From the NCBI GenBank assembly GCA_902535175.1, contig CACASR010000001.1, positions 62,001 through 126,000 of the forward strand: 64,000 bases of DNA, in the 5' to 3' direction. Origin of the DNA: an uncultured Prochlorococcus sp. Lineage in GTDB: Bacteria > Cyanobacteriota > Cyanobacteriia > PCC-6307 > Cyanobiaceae. The first letter of the stretch is position 1; each line of letters begins with the position of its first letter. The position numbers and the translations under genes were made by a program. The notes under the pieces were generated by a model, which had not been told where the DNA came from, did not search any database, and saw only the letters and a list, made by a program, of their open reading frames with translations. Positions 16,001 to 23,708 of this stretch are shown in pieces.

Positions 16001-16087
16001 TTAGCGTTTCATTTTAAAAGTAAAGTATGCAAACCCACCAAGCAATAAAATACTCACAACCCCATAAGTAATCGCTATGCCATACAT
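16001..16087 (-). CDS. 28-residue single-helix membrane peptide
   Basis: MYGIAITYGVVSILLLGGFAY... with basic tail KMKR. Third gene of a small-membrane-protein operon; it starts 5 nt after the stop of the 46-residue gene. Could be a photosynthetic-complex accessory subunit, but no specific match. Confidence 0.45.
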   Translation of the reverse strand: MYGIAITYGVVSILLLGGFAYFTFKMKR

Positions 16088-16092
16088 GTAAG

Positions 16093-16233
16093 TTATTTAT
16101 TTATAAAGACATAAGCAGAATATAAATAAACTAAGAAAACTCCTATAGCTATGGAACTTCCATAAATAAGAAAGTTCCAAAATCTATATAATTTAGGTTT
16201 TTTAAATTCTTTTTCTTCTTCTTTAGTAATCAT
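16093..16233 (-). CDS. 46-residue single-helix membrane peptide
   Basis: Charged N-terminus (MITKEEEKEFKKPKLYRFW) and one hydrophobic helix. Its ATG overlaps the TGA of the upstream 38-residue gene (ATGA), so the reading frame is well supported. Function unknown. Confidence 0.55.
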   Translation of the reverse strand: MITKEEEKEFKKPKLYRFWNFLIYGSSIAIGVFLVYLYSAYVFINK

Positions 16234-16346
16234 TTATTTTCTTTTTCCTTTCTGGCAGCATTACCTTTTGCTCTTAATACCAAAGTTATTGTTAGGGCAG
16301 CGCTTAATATCACAGCATCAATTAATAGGTGTGGGGAAATATTCAT
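16230..16346 (-). CDS. 38-residue membrane peptide
   Basis: MNISPHLLIDAVILSAALTITLVL then a basic tail (RAKGNAARKEKENK). First of three tightly coupled small genes. The plus-strand ORF 16329-16538 is unrelated shadow sequence. Confidence 0.5.
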   Translation of the reverse strand: MNISPHLLIDAVILSAALTITLVLRAKGNAARKEKENK

Positions 16347-16497
16347 CAACTGAAAAGAGAAATAAGAAAAGTCATTATCTTTTCATCAATAAATCTATTA
16401 AACATTAAAAAAGAGGGGTTTATCCCTCTAAGTTTAGACCGACTGTCAATCACAGTCTATTTTAGCTTTTTTGCTTCTCTAAAAAACAGTATTTTAT

Positions 16498-16653
16498 TTA
16501 ACCAGAGCAAGAGAAGGCACCTGCAAGAATATTTTTAAAAATTGGTGCTTGACCCAAGGCGTACAAAAAGAAAGTTGATGATGCGAGAGTGATAGCTATT
16601 TTAGAAGACCTGTTAACTTTTAAATTTGAGACTTTTGCAAATGCAGAGTTCAT
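16498..16653 (-). CDS. 51-residue hypothetical membrane peptide
   Basis: Begins MNSAFAKVSNLKVNRSSK then a weakly hydrophobic helix (IAITLASSTFFLYALG). No family recognised; supported only by composition and a clean start and stop. Confidence 0.4.
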   Translation of the reverse strand: MNSAFAKVSNLKVNRSSKIAITLASSTFFLYALGQAPIFKNILAGAFSCSG

Positions 16654-16729
16654 TTGTTTATTTATTTAATGAATTTATAATAGCTGCAAAAATTAAATAT
16701 TCAGCATCAATATTTACCAAAGAATAATT

Positions 16730-16933
16730 TTATTGCTCCTTTTTCTCAGCTTGCATTTTTACTAGCTCAAATTCTTTTTTAGAAACTATTCTGATTTTGT
16801 ATGCTGGATATCTCGTCTTCCACCATTTATTGATCGAAATAGCTACTCCTTCTAAATTTTGGCTACATATATTGACCCATAGAATTTTAGTTTCAACTTC
16901 TCTGTAGAATTCCCAACTTGTAGGTGAAGCCAT
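16730..16933 (-). CDS. Hypothetical protein
   Basis: 67 residues, rich in Trp (SWEFYREVETKILWVNI, INKWWKTRYPAYKI), soluble. The composition and reading frame look coding. No family recognised. Confidence 0.55.
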   Translation of the reverse strand: MASPTSWEFYREVETKILWVNICSQNLEGVAISINKWWKTRYPAYKIRIVSKKEFELVKMQAEKKEQ

Positions 16934-17260
16934 TAAAAATCGAAAATGAAAAAAATCAATAAATTATGGGAAATGGCCCATAAGCTAAAACTTTTGTTTT
17001 TTTAATAAGAGGATTTAGTTGAAGATATAGATTTTTCATTAAGTGGGAATAAAAAACTTTAAACAAAAGATTTACATCACTTTCGCCTTCTAGCAAAGTA
17101 TTACTTTAATTTTATAACGAGTTTCAATTTAAAAAATATTTCCGCAAAGAAGGGGCCAAAAATTGACCCCTCTTGGTGAAACTCTTCCAAAGAAACACCA
17201 TTAAAATCTTACTCTGAAAGTTGCAAAGTTAAACAAATTAACAAAATCAAGATTAACAAT
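16934..17260. other. Intergenic with one GC-richer hairpin
   Basis: About 330 nt. Only notable element: GGGGCCAAAAATTGACCCC near 17152-17170, a hairpin that could terminate the minus-strand gene at 17261-17470. No ORF supported. Confidence 0.4.
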
Positions 17261-17470
17261 TTATGCGGCCTTTTTAAAAGGGTTCATATTCCTTAAAAAG
17301 TTATTACTTTTGTGGGCACTCATTTTTCTATATCTTTGATTTATATCCAGGATATACTTTCTAGCTTTCTTATCACTTTCAATTTTCTTTTTTCGAAGAC
17401 GTAAAGCTCTTAAATCTTCTATGGACATGAGCCCATCATCTTCATTGAAATTTAAATGATCAAATTTCAT
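17261..17470 (-). CDS. Small basic hypothetical protein
   Basis: 69 residues. An acidic start (HLNFNEDDGLMSIEDL) is followed by a Lys/Arg-rich helical stretch (RALRLRKKKIESDKKARKY) and tail FLRNMNPFKKAA. Possibly nucleic-acid binding by composition. No family recognised. Confidence 0.5.
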   Translation of the reverse strand: MKFDHLNFNEDDGLMSIEDLRALRLRKKKIESDKKARKYILDINQRYRKMSAHKSNNFLRNMNPFKKAA

Positions 17471-17714
17471 CAGTCTAAGAAATTAATTTTCTTCTTTAAG
17501 TGCAAGATTAACAACCTTTTCTTTATTTGCAATAGAGATAATTAACCAACTTAACTCAAATTAGTTTTTCAATTTTCAGAAAGCTTCGAATTTAAGTATA
17601 AAACTTTCTAAATTCAAAAAAAACTTTTGATTGAATTAGATGGAACTTCTGCAGATACAAATGATTCTCCATAATGAGATTCGGCTGATCTTATAAGTAA
17701 CCAGTAAAAGAAAT

Positions 17715-17746
17715 TTACTAAAGCTTTCTCCACGAGGATTTAGTAA
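17715..17746 (-). ncRNA. Conserved hairpin, copy A
   Basis: On the minus strand: TTACTAAA ... TTTAGTAA close an 8-bp stem around TCCTCGTGGA, which itself can fold. It shares ACTAAATCCTCGTGGAG exactly with copy B in the opposite orientation. Probably part of a small RNA or 3' element. Confidence 0.4.
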
Positions 17747-17878
17747 CTAATTTAAATAAACTCATCATTTTTGTAATAGCAATATACAAAATAAGTTTAT
17801 TACGCAATCAAGATATTTACCTTATAAAACATAGTTGAATATTAATTAAGAAAAATTTTCACTCTCAGATTTTAGGCA

Positions 17879-17927
17879 GCGGACTAAATCCTCGTGGAGT
17901 ATTGGACTTTAGCCCGCTCTATTTTTT
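17879..17927 (+). ncRNA. Conserved hairpin, copy B, with terminator-like T-run
   Basis: GCGGACTAAA pairs with TTTAGCCCGC (one A-C mismatch) around TCCTCGTGGAG..., followed by TCTATTTTTTT. Stem bases outside the shared core differ from copy A but still pair, implying a conserved RNA structure. Likely 3' end of a small RNA. Confidence 0.5.
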
Positions 17928-18126
17928 TAGCAAAAGAAAAATAGTACTGCAAGGTAACTAAATCACCAATTTTTATATTTGACTCTGAATAAGCTAATTG
18001 ATCAAGAGTATCTGAGAATATGTTGGTGTTGTTTATTGTATAAAATTGCTACGAAACTTTTGTTATATCAATGGCTTCAGTATTTTTGCTCATTGATATA
18101 TTCATTCTTAAATAATATTATTATTG

Positions 18127-18243
18127 ATGCCTAAAGAAGATTTAATTATGAAAAAAATAATTAATTTTTTTAAACTGCTCAAGCGAAGAATCGATATTCT
18201 TAATGCAGAGACTGAATTGAAATTTATATTGGAAAATAAATAA
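18127..18243 (+). CDS. 38-residue basic peptide
   Basis: MPKEDLIMKKIINFFKLLKRRIDIL... ending ILENK; amphipathic and basic. TAATG overlap with the next small ORF supports translation. Function unknown. Confidence 0.4.
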   Translation: MPKEDLIMKKIINFFKLLKRRIDILNAETELKFILENK

Positions 18244-18326
18244 TGGGATTCCCACATTGTCCTATTTGTGTAGTTCTAGCATTTGTTTCAGTTTTTATGG
18301 GAGTTACTCGTAGTTATATGTCCTAA
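18243..18326 (+). CDS. 27-residue peptide with CxxC
   Basis: MGFPHCPICVVLAFVSVFMG...; a CPIC motif precedes a hydrophobic helix. Coupled to the 38-residue ORF by TAATG. Low information because of length. Confidence 0.35.
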   Translation: MGFPHCPICVVLAFVSVFMGVTRSYMS

Positions 18327-18392
18327 ATGCTTGTTCGGGAGTTTATAAGAACCGAATCTACTTTTAAATTGAAGTTTAGTTTCTATTAATTG

Positions 18393-18421
18393 TTGACATC
18401 TAAGTATAAATACTTTATAAA
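18393..18421 (+). promoter_or_regulatory. Consensus promoter with palindromic operator
   Basis: TTGACA (18393-18398), 17-nt spacer, TATAAA (18416-18421). The spacer holds the perfect palindrome AAGTATAAATACTT (18402-18415), also found upstream of the DoxX gene at 45633-45646. Position suits transcription of the riboswitch and its peptide. Confidence 0.6.
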
Positions 18422-18444
18422 TAGATTGTAGTGAATACTACAAA

Positions 18445-18520
18445 ATCGTCCGATCTACCATCTGATAGACCGCAGTACGACTCAAGCCATAGGACGGGGA
18501 CTTGAGCAACTTCAGGAGCT
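18445..18520 (+). ncRNA. Probable glutamine-II (Downstream-peptide) riboswitch, variant
   Basis: ATCGTCC...GACCGCAGTACG...CCATAGGACG follows the order of the glnA/Downstream-peptide consensus (CGUUC, GACGGAAGUAGG, CCGAAGGAACG). P1 would be CGTCC (18447-18451) with GGACG (18492-18496), a covarying form of CGUUC/GAACG. CTCAAG (18481) pairs with CTTGAG (18501), crossing P1 as a pseudoknot. It ends just before a Shine-Dalgarno (CAGGAG) and a short ORF, the standard context. Confidence 0.6.
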
Positions 18521-18525
18521 GCATC

Positions 18526-18627
18526 ATGGTAAACATGTATTTCAATGGAAAGTCATTCGTATATTGTAGAAAACAAGAAGAAAAGATTATAAAGCTTACT
18601 TATAGAGGATCTATTTATATGAAATGA
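18526..18627 (+). CDS. Riboswitch-controlled 33-residue peptide, DUF4278-like
   Basis: MVNMYFNGKSFVYCRKQ... ending IIKLTYRGSIYMK. The KLTYRGxxY tail is the signature of short cyanobacterial DUF4278 proteins. CAGGAG lies 7 nt upstream of the ATG. Being the ORF after a glutamine-II element, it would be expressed according to glutamine level; in other cyanobacteria such peptides act in nitrogen control. Confidence 0.6.
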   Translation: MVNMYFNGKSFVYCRKQEEKIIKLTYRGSIYMK

Positions 18628-18817
18628 GATTTCTAATTTCTTTTTAAAAAAGTTGGATATTTATTGACGTTTTCGGATTAAGTATTTATTAATACTTTAT
18701 AAGAAGAACTTATAGTGAATATATTTTTTGCCTATTTAAAAATTCATATATTCGTATATTTAGTAACGAGAAATTTATTTTAAAATAATTAATTTGTAAT
18801 TAGATTTTTAAAAGGTT

Positions 18818-18874
18818 ATGCAACCTATTTCTGAGGAACTTTACAAAAAAATAGTTGAGAGTTCTAAAAAATGA
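18818..18874 (+). CDS. Possible 18-residue peptide
   Basis: MQPISEELYKKIVESSKK, overlapping the next ORF by ATGA. Listed because of the coupling only. Confidence 0.25.
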   Translation: MQPISEELYKKIVESSKK

Positions 18875-18945
18875 GTAAGTTACTAATTGCTTTATTGGCT
18901 TTAGATATAGGCGTTAGTCTGTCTAAAGTTTTTATTTTTACTTGA
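18871..18945 (+). CDS. Possible 24-residue hydrophobic peptide
   Basis: MSKLLIALLALDIGVSLSKV...; starts inside the stop of the 18-residue ORF (ATGA). Could be a small membrane peptide; weak support. Confidence 0.3.
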   Translation: MSKLLIALLALDIGVSLSKVFIFT

Positions 18946-19025
18946 TAATCAAATTACTTAGCATAAAAGAAGCAATTTTTTTCTAAAACAAGAAATAGTT
19001 ACTGGCTATTATTTATTTAATCTAT

Positions 19026-19115
19026 TTATTTTATAAAATACAAAATTAAACCAACAAAAGAACTTCCTACAAGTAGTAGCACCATTAAAAGTGCTATTAG
19101 CTTTGCTAATCCCAT
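19026..19115 (-). CDS. 29-residue single-helix membrane peptide
   Basis: MGLAKLIALLMVLLLVGSSF...; its start overlaps the last 10 nt of the NTF2-like gene, suggesting coupling. Function unknown. Confidence 0.45.
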   Translation of the reverse strand: MGLAKLIALLMVLLLVGSSFVGLILYFIK

Positions 19116-19492
19116 AAAGATAAATCCGAGTTTCCTGTAGATCTTTGCATCCAGTGTATTTTCCAAGCATTATTTACTTTTTTAAAAATTGAAGTAACTG
19201 TTGGGAAGTCATTATTAAGTTTCCCTTTATAAGTAAATTTTGAACCTAGTGTAAAAATGCACATTACTATATTTTCGCTTAAAAATTCGAATCGGTGAAT
19301 TTTGGTTATTTCACCCTTTTCTTGAACTATATCACTAGTAATCATTTGTTCGAATCCTTTTGCATCTATAGGATTACCACTGGGTCTTATGAATAAAAAA
19401 TCTGGAGTCGCATTGTCAATAAAAAAAGAGGCCGTGTTTTTTGGATTAGCAAACTCATTTAATAATGAAATTATTGTTTCTTTATCATTCAT
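19106..19492 (-). CDS. SnoaL/NTF2-like fold protein (DUF4440-type)
   Basis: 128 residues matching the small cone-shaped NTF2-like fold by pattern: an N-terminal helix (ETIISLLNEFANPKN), DFLFIRPSGNPIDAKGFEQM, then strands ending in TVTSIFKKVNNAWKIHWMQRST, the usual TxxxxKxxxxWKIxxxQ end of DUF4440 proteins. Ligand or catalytic role unknown. Confidence 0.65.
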   Translation of the reverse strand: MNDKETIISLLNEFANPKNTASFFIDNATPDFLFIRPSGNPIDAKGFEQMITSDIVQEKGEITKIHRFEFLSENIVMCIFTLGSKFTYKGKLNNDFPTVTSIFKKVNNAWKIHWMQRSTGNSDLSLWD

Positions 19493-19612
19493 AAAAAAAG
19501 GAAGATAACAATTTTAGTTTAGATCTATTGTTTAAAATGAACAAATCGAAATGAGATAATTCGAAAAAAATTCGTTAGGATGTTCAAAATAATTAGATTT
19601 TTAATGTAAATC

Positions 19613-19735
19613 ATGATCAATTCATTAAACAAAATATTGCCAGTTGGCAAAAAGGTAAAAAAATATTTGCCTTTCTTTATTGGATTTAAATTACTTACAT
19701 TTACAGGCTTTCTTACTTATTTAATGAACCGCTAA
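19613..19735 (+). CDS. 40-residue single-helix membrane peptide
   Basis: MINSLNKILPVGKKVKKYLPFF then hydrophobic IGFKLLTFTGFLTYLM. Divergent from the NTF2-like gene. No family recognised. Confidence 0.4.
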   Translation: MINSLNKILPVGKKVKKYLPFFIGFKLLTFTGFLTYLMNR

Positions 19736-19778
19736 TTGATATATCTTTAACAATAAAGTTCAACTAATTTAAGATCTA

Positions 19779-19982
19779 GTGAATAAAGAAGAACGAACAA
19801 AACGATTTAAGTCTATGTCAAGTATGCAAAGACAAGAATTGATATTAAAGATGATGAAAGAGAGAGGCATAGTGATTGGAAGTGGAGTTCCTAATAAAAA
19901 ATACGACAGCCAAGAGGTTTATGAATTAATTCATATTGCTAATTGCTTCCCAGAACTAAGGAATGGGAAAAAAAATATTTAG
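19779..19982 (+). CDS. Hypothetical protein
   Basis: 67 residues from a GTG. Basic N-terminus with repeated Met/Lys (TKRFKSMSSMQRQELILKMMKERG), then PNKKYDSQEVYELIHIANCFPELR. Soluble and coding-like. No family recognised. It is convergent with the DoxX gene. Confidence 0.5.
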   Translation: MNKEERTKRFKSMSSMQRQELILKMMKERGIVIGSGVPNKKYDSQEVYELIHIANCFPELRNGKKNI

Positions 19983-20001
19983 GTTTCTTTAATTAAGTAA
20001 T

Positions 20002-20382
20002 TTATTTTGGTTCCCTTATTGCAGTAATAATTAATCCGCCTATCAATGCGAGATTCATAAATACTGCTCTTTGATGAAGAGGGAATACATGAAAAATTAT
20101 TGTTGTTGGAATAATAAATAGTAATAAAAAAGCCGAACCAATTTTTTGATTTTCTCCAAATATAAAAAATCCCGAACCCAAGATAAGACATATAATGGCT
20201 CCCACTAGAAGGATAGGTGAAATTGGTTCAGGAATACCTTTTGAGGAAATATATTCCACTGTTCTTGTGAAATCGATTATTTTGCTTGGTATGGCTGAGA
20301 CAAATATTGCTGAAATTGATACTCTTGAAAAAAAATCTAAAAAGGATTTGATACTTTTATTTTTTAAAAAAGAAATTTTCAT
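20002..20382 (-). CDS. DoxX-family membrane protein
   Basis: 126 residues, four predicted helices. The N-terminal FFSRVSISAIFVSAIPSKI and the later FHVFPLHQRAVFMNLALIGGL regions fit DoxX/SURF4-like proteins, implicated in redox or sulfur stress in other bacteria. A second, longer DoxX gene is at 45726. The internal ORFs 19979-20191 (minus) and 20195-20395 (plus) are shadows. Confidence 0.7.
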   Translation of the reverse strand: MKISFLKNKSIKSFLDFFSRVSISAIFVSAIPSKIIDFTRTVEYISSKGIPEPISPILLVGAIICLILGSGFFIFGENQKIGSAFLLLFIIPTTIIFHVFPLHQRAVFMNLALIGGLIITAIREPK

Positions 20383-20679
20383 AGCATCATTATAAGAAAA
20401 AAAATTTATGCGTTTGAAAAATACTTAATTAGTGTGAAATACTTTTAAATTTTTCTCAAAGAGTTTTGGCAAAATAAGACAAGAATCTATTACAAAAAGA
20501 GTACATCAAAAAGATAAATAAAAGAAAAAAAGAAAAAAAGAAAGTTATTTTTGTTGGTAAATTTCATAAATCATGTTTATAAATCATCATTAATAGTCAA
20601 GTTATTATTAATTATAATTTTATAGATTTCTAAGGCTCTAATTATTTGATTGTTTTTTGCATATTAGTTTGCAGAGAAT
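20383..20679. other. Gene-free AT-rich stretch
   Basis: About 300 nt; includes a purine-rich run of GAAAAAAA repeats near 20520-20545. No ORF or stable hairpin supported. Confidence 0.4.
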
Positions 20680-20838
20680 TTATGATTTAGACTTTCTTGT
20701 GCCACCGTAGGAATAATCATTATGTTTAGAAATTAAATTCCAACATTCTTTACAACAAAAAATCCAGTCTCTATGAATTATGGATTTAACTCTGTAATGA
20801 ATTTTATCTGGCTTATGACATAAATCACATTTTTTCAA
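20680..20838 (-). CDS. 52-residue putative zinc-ribbon protein
   Basis: Starts at a TTG: KKCDLCHKPDKIHYRVKS ... WIFCCKECWNLISKHND. CxxC and CCxxC pairs spaced about 23 residues suggest one zinc-binding site. Ends in a basic tail (GGTRKSKS). An ATG 3 nt upstream in another frame is blocked by a stop, so TTG is required. Confidence 0.55.
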   Translation of the reverse strand: MKKCDLCHKPDKIHYRVKSIIHRDWIFCCKECWNLISKHNDYSYGGTRKSKS

Positions 20839-20924
20839 TCATCTTTAACTTTGCTAAATTAATTTTATATAAAAATTGTTTTGATTTGAAATATTCACGA
20901 AAAAATTTTTATCGTGTCATTATA

Positions 20925-20985
20925 AAAAAGCACTCTACACATCCTGAAGCAAAGCAGTGGTCTTGTCGGGTGCGAATATTTTAAT
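20925..20985 (-). ncRNA. Candidate small structured RNA
   Basis: A short GC-richer patch in very AT-rich DNA; CCTGA/TCGGG and flanking GCA/TGC can pair. On the minus strand it is followed by TTTTTT. Orientation and reality are uncertain. Confidence 0.25.
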
Positions 20986-21184
20986 TACCTTATAAAAATT
21001 TTTATTATCTACTTTTTAAAATTTGTTTTGGTAATCTAATCATTTAATTAAAATTTATAAGAAATTCTATTCATCTTTTATTAAAAATAAATAACTTACT
21101 ATACATCTAAACTAGAACTTTAAAAAAAAACTCACGAATCATATTTAATTAATTTTATTATAGAATTCTGTTGATTTTATTAGT

Positions 21185-21328
21185 ATGAACATTTATCTAT
21201 TCTGGATATTATTTTTAGCTTTATGGGCAATAGTCCCGTTAATGATTATTAAAGGTAGAGTAGACGAAGAGCCTAAGATTCAGACTTCGCCAGAAGTTAA
21301 AGCAAAGAAAAAAGGATGGTTCAATTAA
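21185..21328 (+). CDS. 47-residue membrane-anchored peptide
   Basis: MNIYLFWILFLALWAIVPLMIIKG then a charged tail (RVDEEPKIQTSPEVKAKKKGWFN). One N-terminal helix. Coding-like; function unknown. Confidence 0.55.
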   Translation: MNIYLFWILFLALWAIVPLMIIKGRVDEEPKIQTSPEVKAKKKGWFN

Positions 21329-21455
21329 TTGAATCTTTGGAACGGTAAAAATAATATGCAAAGTAGTTCTTGATAATTTCAATTAAAATTGAAGTAATAA
21401 ACTTTATTTTTCAAAATCGAAAAAAATTAGAAAAATTTTTTTTAGTAGTTCCTTT

Positions 21456-21681
21456 ATGAGGATTAAGAAAAACAAAAAAATTAAATATATGATGTTAGAT
21501 GAGTTGTTGGATCTAAAATTGAGGATACATAAGATACTCTAAGAAAGTGTTGGTTTCGATCTCCCAAAGGTTTGAATACTGATAGCTATGCAAAAATAAG
21601 ATATTTAGATTGCTATAAGATTAATTTAATAAATTTTAAAAAAGATAAAATAGATAAAAAGCAATTAGTAAAAAATAAGTA
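21456..21681 (+). pseudogene. Possible frame-disrupted small gene
   Basis: An ATG ORF (MRIKKNKKIKYMMLDELLDL...) stops at 21542 and coding-like sequence continues in the same frame (ESVGFDLPK), then in another frame (GLNTDSYAKIRYLDCYKINL) to a stop at 21681. Could be a decayed gene or chance. Confidence 0.25.
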
Positions 21682-21700
21682 AAAAATAAGTAAAAAATAA
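21668..21700 (+). repeat. Three tandem copies of an 11-bp unit
   Basis: GTAAAAAATAA repeated exactly three times at the end of the presumed decayed frame. Likely slippage product. Confidence 0.7.
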
Positions 21701-21739
21701 TTAAAAAACATTCAAGGTTTGTCAATATTTGAGGCTATA

Positions 21740-22009
21740 ATGCAACTTCTATCTAAGAAAAAAATTGGTTTTGATTGGTTACGGCTTCAACTAAATTAGA
21801 GAAAAGATTATAGCTAAATCTAAATGGCTTATTGGCTCTAAAAAGAAGCATAAAAATTATATTGCTTCCCTAGAAATTTTATTTTGTTGTCGTGATTTTG
21901 TAACTATAAAAAAAATAAGTAATTGGGAAATAGAATTAACTCCAGATAATAAATTTATTCAAGCTAACAATCATCCTGATTGGAGTGTTAAAAAAATAGA
22001 CGGGAAATA
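21740..22009 (+). pseudogene. Probable degraded protein-coding remnant
   Basis: A short ORF (MQLLSKKKIGFDWLRLQLN) ends early, while a second frame reads on for about 70 codons (IIAKSKWLIGSKKKHKNYI ... LTPDNKFIQANNHPDW) to a stop at 22009 without any usable start codon. A single frameshift near 21800 would join them. Family not recognised. Confidence 0.4.
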
Positions 22010-22080
22010 AAGATTCAAGAATCTTTTCTTGCAAAATAATTTTATTAAAAAATCATATTATTATGCATTTTCTTTAAATA

Positions 22081-23286
22081 TTAAAAAGAGCTTGATTTCC
22101 TCATGAAATAAATTCCGCCTCCTAAGGAAATTAAAACCGGCAACCATGCAGCAAAAATTGGAGGTAATATCCCTTTTACTCCGAAGGAACTAAATACAAA
22201 TGACATTACATAATAAATTAATATAAGTATTACGCTCAATCCGAATCCCTGACTTTTAGAAGACCTTAGATTAGATTTAGAACCAAGACTGCTTCCTATT
22301 AAACCAAATACTAAGCATGCAAATGGTAGAGTGAATTTTTCTTGTATACGTACCTGAATTCTTCTTATCTCTTTTAAATTTCCAGTTTTTTTATAAATCT
22401 TTTCTGCTTCTAAAGCCTGTTTTAAAGTCATTTCAGTGGCATCTTTAGGCACTTTTGCTAACTCCAATGGACCCTCTACGAATGGGTAGGTATATTCTTT
22501 AAATTTAATATTTGTAGTTTGGCCACTTGGATCAATTGATACTATACTTCCCTCAGAAAATATCCAGGAGGAGTTTTTTGAGTCAAATTTTGCTGTCTTT
22601 GCCTTTAAGACTTGTTGAAAATCTTCTCTTGAAAAATCCAATACTGTAACACCCTCCATAATGTTGTTTTCGTACCATGAAGCATAAAATATATGAGTAA
22701 GGAAAGTATTTGTTTTTGTTGGCTTTTTAGTTGATGCATTTATCCTAGAACCATATCTAGAAAACATAATGTTATCTTTACCTGTTTCACTACTAAATGA
22801 ACTACCAATTCCTGCCCTTAATGTAACTTCTGCCAACTTGTTACTTGCAGGGACTAAATTATCATTGAAATAGAAAGTTAAGCCCGTCATAAATATTGAA
22901 AGAGCAATGGCAGGAGAAATAATTCTCGAAGTTTTTATCCCTAAAGATTTCAAAGCTAACAGTTCTGAATTGCTTGATAATTTCCCATAGGCTAATAATG
23001 TAGAAAGCAAAACTGCCATAGGGAATGACAAAACTAAAAAGCTAGGCAAACTAAAAAAAAGAACTTTTAAAGCTAAAAATAGAGGTAAACCAAATTCAAC
23101 AATTTTTCTTATGAGATCGAACATTACCCCAACGGATAATGAAATAACAGTAAATGCAGAAATTGCAAATATCATAGGAGGGATTATTTGACCTAATAAC
23201 CACCTATCTATTAAAGGTATTGAATACCAGGGAGCAATGATTTTATTGAAAGCTTTTTTAATTACTAGTTGATTTGAAAGTTTCAA
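22081..23286 (-). CDS. LptF/LptG-family (YjgP/YjgQ) permease
   Basis: 401 residues: three N-terminal helices, a large periplasmic beta-jellyroll-type domain (about 130-290) and three C-terminal helices, as in LptF/LptG. SLSVGVMFDLIRKIVEFGLP and VLLSTLLAYGKLSSNSELLALKSLGIKTSRI are the conserved membrane/coupling segments. It forms the membrane part of the lipopolysaccharide export ABC complex; the ATPase LptB is not in the window. Single gene, no operon partners here. Confidence 0.88.
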   Translation of the reverse strand: MKLSNQLVIKKAFNKIIAPWYSIPLIDRWLLGQIIPPMIFAISAFTVISLSVGVMFDLIRKIVEFGLPLFLALKVLFFSLPSFLVLSFPMAVLLSTLLAYGKLSSNSELLALKSLGIKTSRIISPAIALSIFMTGLTFYFNDNLVPASNKLAEVTLRAGIGSSFSSETGKDNIMFSRYGSRINASTKKPTKTNTFLTHIFYASWYENNIMEGVTVLDFSREDFQQVLKAKTAKFDSKNSSWIFSEGSIVSIDPSGQTTNIKFKEYTYPFVEGPLELAKVPKDATEMTLKQALEAEKIYKKTGNLKEIRRIQVRIQEKFTLPFACLVFGLIGSSLGSKSNLRSSKSQGFGLSVILILIYYVMSFVFSSFGVKGILPPIFAAWLPVLISLGGGIYFMRKSSSF

Positions 23287-23460
23287 AAGAAATTTATTTA
23301 ATTTGTACTGTCTTTTTCCGCATTATAAAATATGAATGTTGTATAAACCAAAATAAAATTTGTATGAAAAGAAAATTTTAATTTACAAATGTTCAAAAAA
23401 ATAGTTTTTTACTTGCATTAAAACAAAAAATTCGTTTTCTTAAAAAGAAAGGGTTTAGGA

Positions 23461-23580
23461 ATGAAAAATAAAACTCATATATACGAATGCAATTGCATAC
23501 ACTGCGAACAAAAACAAAATCAAATTAATAATGCAAAACTATATTGGGAAAAATTAATTTTAAGAAAAAAGTTGGTATAG
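23461..23580 (+). CDS. 39-residue Cys-containing peptide
   Basis: MKNKTHIYECNCIHCEQKQNQ...; CxCxxC cluster then basic C-terminus (LILRKKLV). Possibly metal binding. Short, no family. Confidence 0.45.
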   Translation: MKNKTHIYECNCIHCEQKQNQINNAKLYWEKLILRKKLV

Positions 23581-23708
23581 TTTTTACTAAATTTTCTAAG
23601 GTTTTCAAACTTTTTTAAAGTAATTGTTTTAAAGTATATTTTTTAAAGGAAAAATATAATTTGTACGATCTATAGATCTTTAATATTAAGCCTTTTAGAA
23701 TAATGACA

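Larger units (their letters stand above)
17471..18126. other. Gene-free stretch carrying two inverted copies of a conserved hairpin
   Basis: About 650 nt without a supportable gene. Contains the two hairpin copies listed separately. A minus-strand frame between 17890 and 18107 is interrupted by a TAG and is not called. Confidence 0.5.

Noticed and set aside
15860-16020. Protein-like open frame on the minus strand
   Set aside because: No ATG, GTG or TTG at its head and a stop just upstream; only an internal Met leaving 14 residues.
17890-18107. Minus-strand frame MNISMSKNTEAID... interrupted by TAG
   Set aside because: Could be a decayed small gene, but composition is uninformative and its end coincides with the structured RNA element.
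18818-18945. Treating the 18- and 24-residue ORFs as a toxin-antitoxin pair
   Set aside because: Only the ATGA overlap supports them; no motif evidence, so they are listed as weak ORFs only.
19979-20395. ORFs 19979-20191 (minus) and 20195-20395 (plus)
   Set aside because: Shadows of the DoxX-family gene.
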